Shown here in pieces: positions 15,587 through 18,566 of a DNA stretch of 18,566 nt. Source of the stretch: Fidelibacterota bacterium (GTDB taxonomy: Bacteria > Fidelibacterota > Marinisomatia > Marinisomatales > UBA1611); NCBI GenBank assembly GCA_002717915.1, contig PBCV01000047.1, positions 1 through 18,566 of the forward strand. Reading direction: 5' to 3'. Position numbers and translations under genes: made by a program. The stretch's first letter is position 1, and each line of letters opens with the position of its first letter. The notes beneath the pieces are model-generated. The model had not been told where the DNA came from. It saw only the letters and a program-made list of their open reading frames with translations, and made no database searches.

Positions 15587-16711
15587 ATGAAAAATTATTT
15601 TGGACTCTTATTTTTAGTGATCAGCGTTGTATTGGCTTTTTTAATGATAAAAAATAAATCCGTGGCAGTATCAGAAAATGTGGAAATAGACATTCCTTAT
15701 GTAAAAACAATGATGCTGTTACCACAAACTGTAAATGCTTCCATTGCTTCCCAGGGGGTTATATCACCAGAATCAGCGCTAACACTTTTGTCTGAGTTAA
15801 ACTCCAAGGTAGATTGGATTTCGCCCAGCATGGAAACCGGCTCCAGTTTTAGTAAGGGCGATACACTCTTAATCTTGGATAAACGGGACTACGAACTAGC
15901 TCTCATTACGGCTGAGTCCAACGTTTTAAATGCAGAAGTAAATCTTGAACGTGAAAAAGCAGAATCGGACCTGGCTTCAAAGGAGTGGAAGCGGGTTGGC
16001 ACAGGAGCGGGGAGCGATCTTGCCTTAAGAAAACCCCAGCTTGCCCAGGCCAAGGCTACACTTGCAGCCGCACAGGCAACATTAGAACGGGCGCAGCGAA
16101 ACCTTAAACGGACAGTCTTTATAGCTCCCTTTGATGGCCGGGTAAGAACCAAAAATGTTGACCCAGGAGCCACCATATTTCCAGGGACTGCACTGGGCAA
16201 TATTTATGCTACAGAATCATTCGAAGTCCGTTTACCCATTGCGGACCAGGATGTGCCTTTTACGGGCCTTGATTTTAACGGTAGGCAAATTCCTGAGGAT
16301 AAACAGCTTGATGTCAAATTCTCACTGGGCAATAGTAATCTTAAGGGAAAAGTCGTCCGGGCTGAAGCGGAAGTGGATCCTTTGACCCGTATGCTCTCCA
16401 TCGTAGCACGGATCGATAATACACCTTCTATATCAAGCTCGAATCCAATTGCAGTAGGGCAGTTTGTACAGGCGACTATTTATGGCATTGAAATTCCAGA
16501 GATTGTTGTCCTGCCACGCACTGCGGTTCGGGATGAAGGAGTTTGGGTAGTGGATACATCCATGATCCTATATAATCGACCTGTAGACGTGCTCAGGTAT
16601 GAAAATGAATTTGCACTTATCGGCGAAGGTATAGAGCCTGGAGATCGCTTACTCACATCCCGCCTATCCTCATTGGTAAACGGTTTAAAAGTAACATTTG
16701 AGCTGAACTAA
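15587..16711 (+). CDS. RND efflux periplasmic adaptor (membrane fusion protein, HlyD/AcrA family)
   Basis: Adaptor linking the permease to the outer-membrane channel. The 374-residue protein has an N-terminal hydrophobic anchor (about 4-20) without a lipobox Cys, so it is anchored by a helix or cleaved. It next has a lipoyl half (ETGSSFSKGDTLLILDKRDY), an alpha-helical hairpin with Ala/Glu-rich coiled coil (about 105-178), the second lipoyl half (VFIAPFDGRVRTKNVDPGA), a beta-barrel domain, and a membrane-proximal part with VVLPRTAVRDEGVWVV. It lies 14 bases after the NodT-type gene and 5 bases before the permease gene. A TATAAT three bases before the ATG is too close to serve this gene in the usual way. 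Confidence 0.93.
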   Translation: MKNYFGLLFLVISVVLAFLMIKNKSVAVSENVEIDIPYVKTMMLLPQTVNASIASQGVISPESALTLLSELNSKVDWISPSMETGSSFSKGDTLLILDKRDYELALITAESNVLNAEVNLEREKAESDLASKEWKRVGTGAGSDLALRKPQLAQAKATLAAAQATLERAQRNLKRTVFIAPFDGRVRTKNVDPGATIFPGTALGNIYATESFEVRLPIADQDVPFTGLDFNGRQIPEDKQLDVKFSLGNSNLKGKVVRAEAEVDPLTRMLSIVARIDNTPSISSSNPIAVGQFVQATIYGIEIPEIVVLPRTAVRDEGVWVVDTSMILYNRPVDVLRYENEFALIGEGIEPGDRLLTSRLSSLVNGLKVTFELN

Positions 16712-16716
16712 ATCTT

Positions 16717-18566
16717 ATGGAACGGTTAATTCGCTGGTTTGTGAATAATGGGGTTGTAGCCAACCTTTTGATGGCCTTTATTATTATTGCCGGTGCACTC
16801 ACCATACCCTTGTTAAAAATGGAGGTCTTTCCTGAGATTGAGATCGATATTATTAATGTTACTGCTGTCTATCCAGGTGCTTCTCCATCCGATGTAGAAG
16901 AAGCTGTATGCATTCGAATTGAAGAAAGGCTCCAGGGCTTGGATGGAATTAAAAAAATCTCATCTACTGCATCCGAAAATATTGGCAGTGTTAATGTAGA
17001 AGTTCTGCCAGGCCAGGATGTGAGTGAAATGCTAGATCGTGTCAAGGCGCAAGTAGATGCCATCGATACATTCCCTGAAGATGTTGAACGCCCCATTGTA
17101 CGGCAGTTTGTAGGATCAAATCCTGTTTTGACTATAGCCGTAGATGGAGATGTCGGTGAAACTGCTCTGAATTATGTTACTGAAGAAATCAAGGATGAGA
17201 TTGATGGTCTTCCTGAAGTTACCTATACATCAATCGTTGCCAAGAAAGAGCGTGAGATTGCTATTGAAATCAGCGAGAATACACTTCGAAAATATAATCT
17301 TACCTTTGTCCAGGTGTCCCAGGCAATCAGGAACTGGTCCATCAATATGCCAAGCGGCAGTATTGAGAATAAAGGAGGGGAAATATTAATCAGATCAAAA
17401 AGCCAGGGCTATACTGCGGATGATTTTGCAGCCATTCCAATTATAACAAATCCTGCCGGGGCTATTGTAAACCTTGGAGTATTAAGTACGATAACGGATG
17501 GTTTTTCTGAGACCTACGAACTTGATATCCTTTTCAACAGCCAGACATCAAACTTGATTACGGTGTTTCGTGTTGGAGATCAAAATGCGATTGATATTTC
17601 CAGTGCTGTTAAAAATTACATAACAGTTAAACAGAAGAATCTCCCACCAGGAGTCAATATCACCGCCTGGGATGATGAAGCCCGTTTGCTCAGAGGAAGA
17701 ATAGACACCATGACTAAAAATGCTCAGTACGGATTGATGCTGGTTGTCCTTGTCCTGGCACTGTTTTTGAAGCCAAGATTAGCATTCTGGGTTTCTCTGG
17801 GAATTCCAATTTCATTCTTGGGTGGATTCTGGTTAATGCCCCTTATGGATCTTTCTATCAATATGCTTTCCCTGTTTACCTTCATACTTGTTTTAGGAAT
17901 TGTGGTGGATGATGCCATTGTAGTTGGAGAAAATGTTACACATTTTAGGGAGAGAGGTATGAGCCCTAAAGAAGCAGCGGTTAAAGGGACAGCTCAGGTG
18001 GCAACACCGGTCTTTTTTGCAGTTTTGACCACCATGGCGACATTTTCCCCAATGCTTGCTGTTGAAGGTGAGATCGGTTCCATTTGGCGTATATTCCCCC
18101 TCATTACAATTTCTGTTCTATTCTGGTCTCTTTTTGAAAGCCTGACAATTCTGCCCGCCCATTTGGCCCATAGCGGTGACGAGAAGCCAAAGCAGCCCTG
18201 GCTGCGATCAGTCTCTGATCAATGGGAGCAATTCCAATCCAGGCTCGTAGGCGGATTATTCTTTGTTGTGGAAAAAATTTATAAACCCCTGCTTCGCAAA
18301 GCAGTGGAGATGCCTTTATCTTTCCTATGCATTGCAGGTGGGATTTTTATTCTTACTGTTGGTGTTATCTTGGGTGGGATAATCAAATTTTCCTTCTTCC
18401 CACCCATTGAAGCAGACCTGGCCATTGGAACGATTGAATACCCATCCGGTACACCCATACAGGTCACTCGGGAAGGATACTTGGAGCTCGAAAAAGCCGC
18501 CCGGGAATTAGAGCAACAACTACAGGATGAATTTCCAGATAGGCCTACAATTAAAAACAGGCTTTC
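16717..18566 (+). CDS. RND efflux permease, AcrB family (3' end outside window)
   Basis: Inner-membrane proton-driven pump subunit. The frame is open from ATG 16717 to the right edge, giving 616 residues, over half of the usual 1,000-1,050. It starts MERLIRWFVNNGVVANLLM (first helix) and continues VFPEIEIDIINVTAVYPGAS and EEAVCIRIEERLQGLDGI, as in AcrB porter domains. After the docking part (about 200-330) comes the helix cluster with the proton-relay pair in GIVVDDAIVVGEN (residues 393-405), then TPVFFAVLTTMATFSPMLAV and the TILPAHLAH segment. A second membrane entry (KFSFFPPIEADL) starts the second half. Likely an HAE/multidrug-type pump; no metal-pump Met or His clusters are evident. It begins 5 bases after the adaptor gene. 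Confidence 0.95.
   Translation, partial: MERLIRWFVNNGVVANLLMAFIIIAGALTIPLLKMEVFPEIEIDIINVTAVYPGASPSDVEEAVCIRIEERLQGLDGIKKISSTASENIGSVNVEVLPGQDVSEMLDRVKAQVDAIDTFPEDVERPIVRQFVGSNPVLTIAVDGDVGETALNYVTEEIKDEIDGLPEVTYTSIVAKKEREIAIEISENTLRKYNLTFVQVSQAIRNWSINMPSGSIENKGGEILIRSKSQGYTADDFAAIPIITNPAGAIVNLGVLSTITDGFSETYELDILFNSQTSNLITVFRVGDQNAIDISSAVKNYITVKQKNLPPGVNITAWDDEARLLRGRIDTMTKNAQYGLMLVVLVLALFLKPRLAFWVSLGIPISFLGGFWLMPLMDLSINMLSLFTFILVLGIVVDDAIVVGENVTHFRERGMSPKEAAVKGTAQVATPVFFAVLTTMATFSPMLAVEGEIGSIWRIFPLITISVLFWSLFESLTILPAHLAHSGDEKPKQPWLRSVSDQWEQFQSRLVGGLFFVVEKIYKPLLRKAVEMPLSFLCIAGGIFILTVGVILGGIIKFSFFPPIEADLAIGTIEYPSGTPIQVTREGYLELEKAARELEQQLQDEFPDRPTIKNRL

Overview
The window looks like bacterial chromosome from a Gram-negative, probably heterotrophic organism. 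Evidence for an outer membrane is an Omp85-like barrel, a TolC/NodT-type lipoprotein and an RND efflux pump. Base composition leans moderately AT. Several start codons lack a Shine-Dalgarno sequence (queG, fecR-like, iorA-like and the DUF4097 gene), while others have a clear one (elbB, mdh, rng). Weak SD use, a short QueG, and DUF4097/FecR envelope proteins fit the Bacteroidota/FCB group, possibly Marinimicrobia (SAR406). This is an inference from gene style, not a placement.

Layout, left to right. (1) 1-974: 3' part of an acyltransferase-3 family membrane protein carrying an internal PDZ-like domain; it converges on trmH (minus). (2) trmH and queG, both tRNA modification genes, are divergent with 21 bp between starts; queG is followed by elbB. 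(3) 3227-5941, minus: a two-gene envelope operon made of an exported DUF4097 beta-solenoid protein with about eleven 18-residue repeats, then a protein joining a bactofilin-like beta-helix to an Omp85-like outer-membrane barrel. (4) 6041-9248, minus: core genes rng-rplU-rpmA, a strong intrinsic terminator, then mdh. (5) 9249-9546: a non-coding divergent region with a spaced direct repeat. (6) 9547-13530, plus: an exported FecR-domain protein, a peptidase S51 family protein, and a two-subunit molybdenum hydroxylase of the IorA/IorB type whose large subunit has a Tat signal. (7) 13592-18566, plus: a MarR regulator with a 39-bp near-perfect dyad ending directly at its start codon, then a tripartite efflux system (NodT-type outer membrane lipoprotein, membrane fusion protein, RND permease cut by the right edge).

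How they fit together: rng/rplU/rpmA/mdh and trmH/queG are housekeeping. The accessory interest is in the DUF4097 plus beta-helix/barrel pair, which looks like a two-component surface system of unknown job. The MarR-controlled RND pump next to a periplasmic molybdenum hydroxylase is also of interest, since it could form a detoxification or aromatic-compound locus. No tRNA, rRNA, CRISPR array, insertion sequence or phage gene was recognised.
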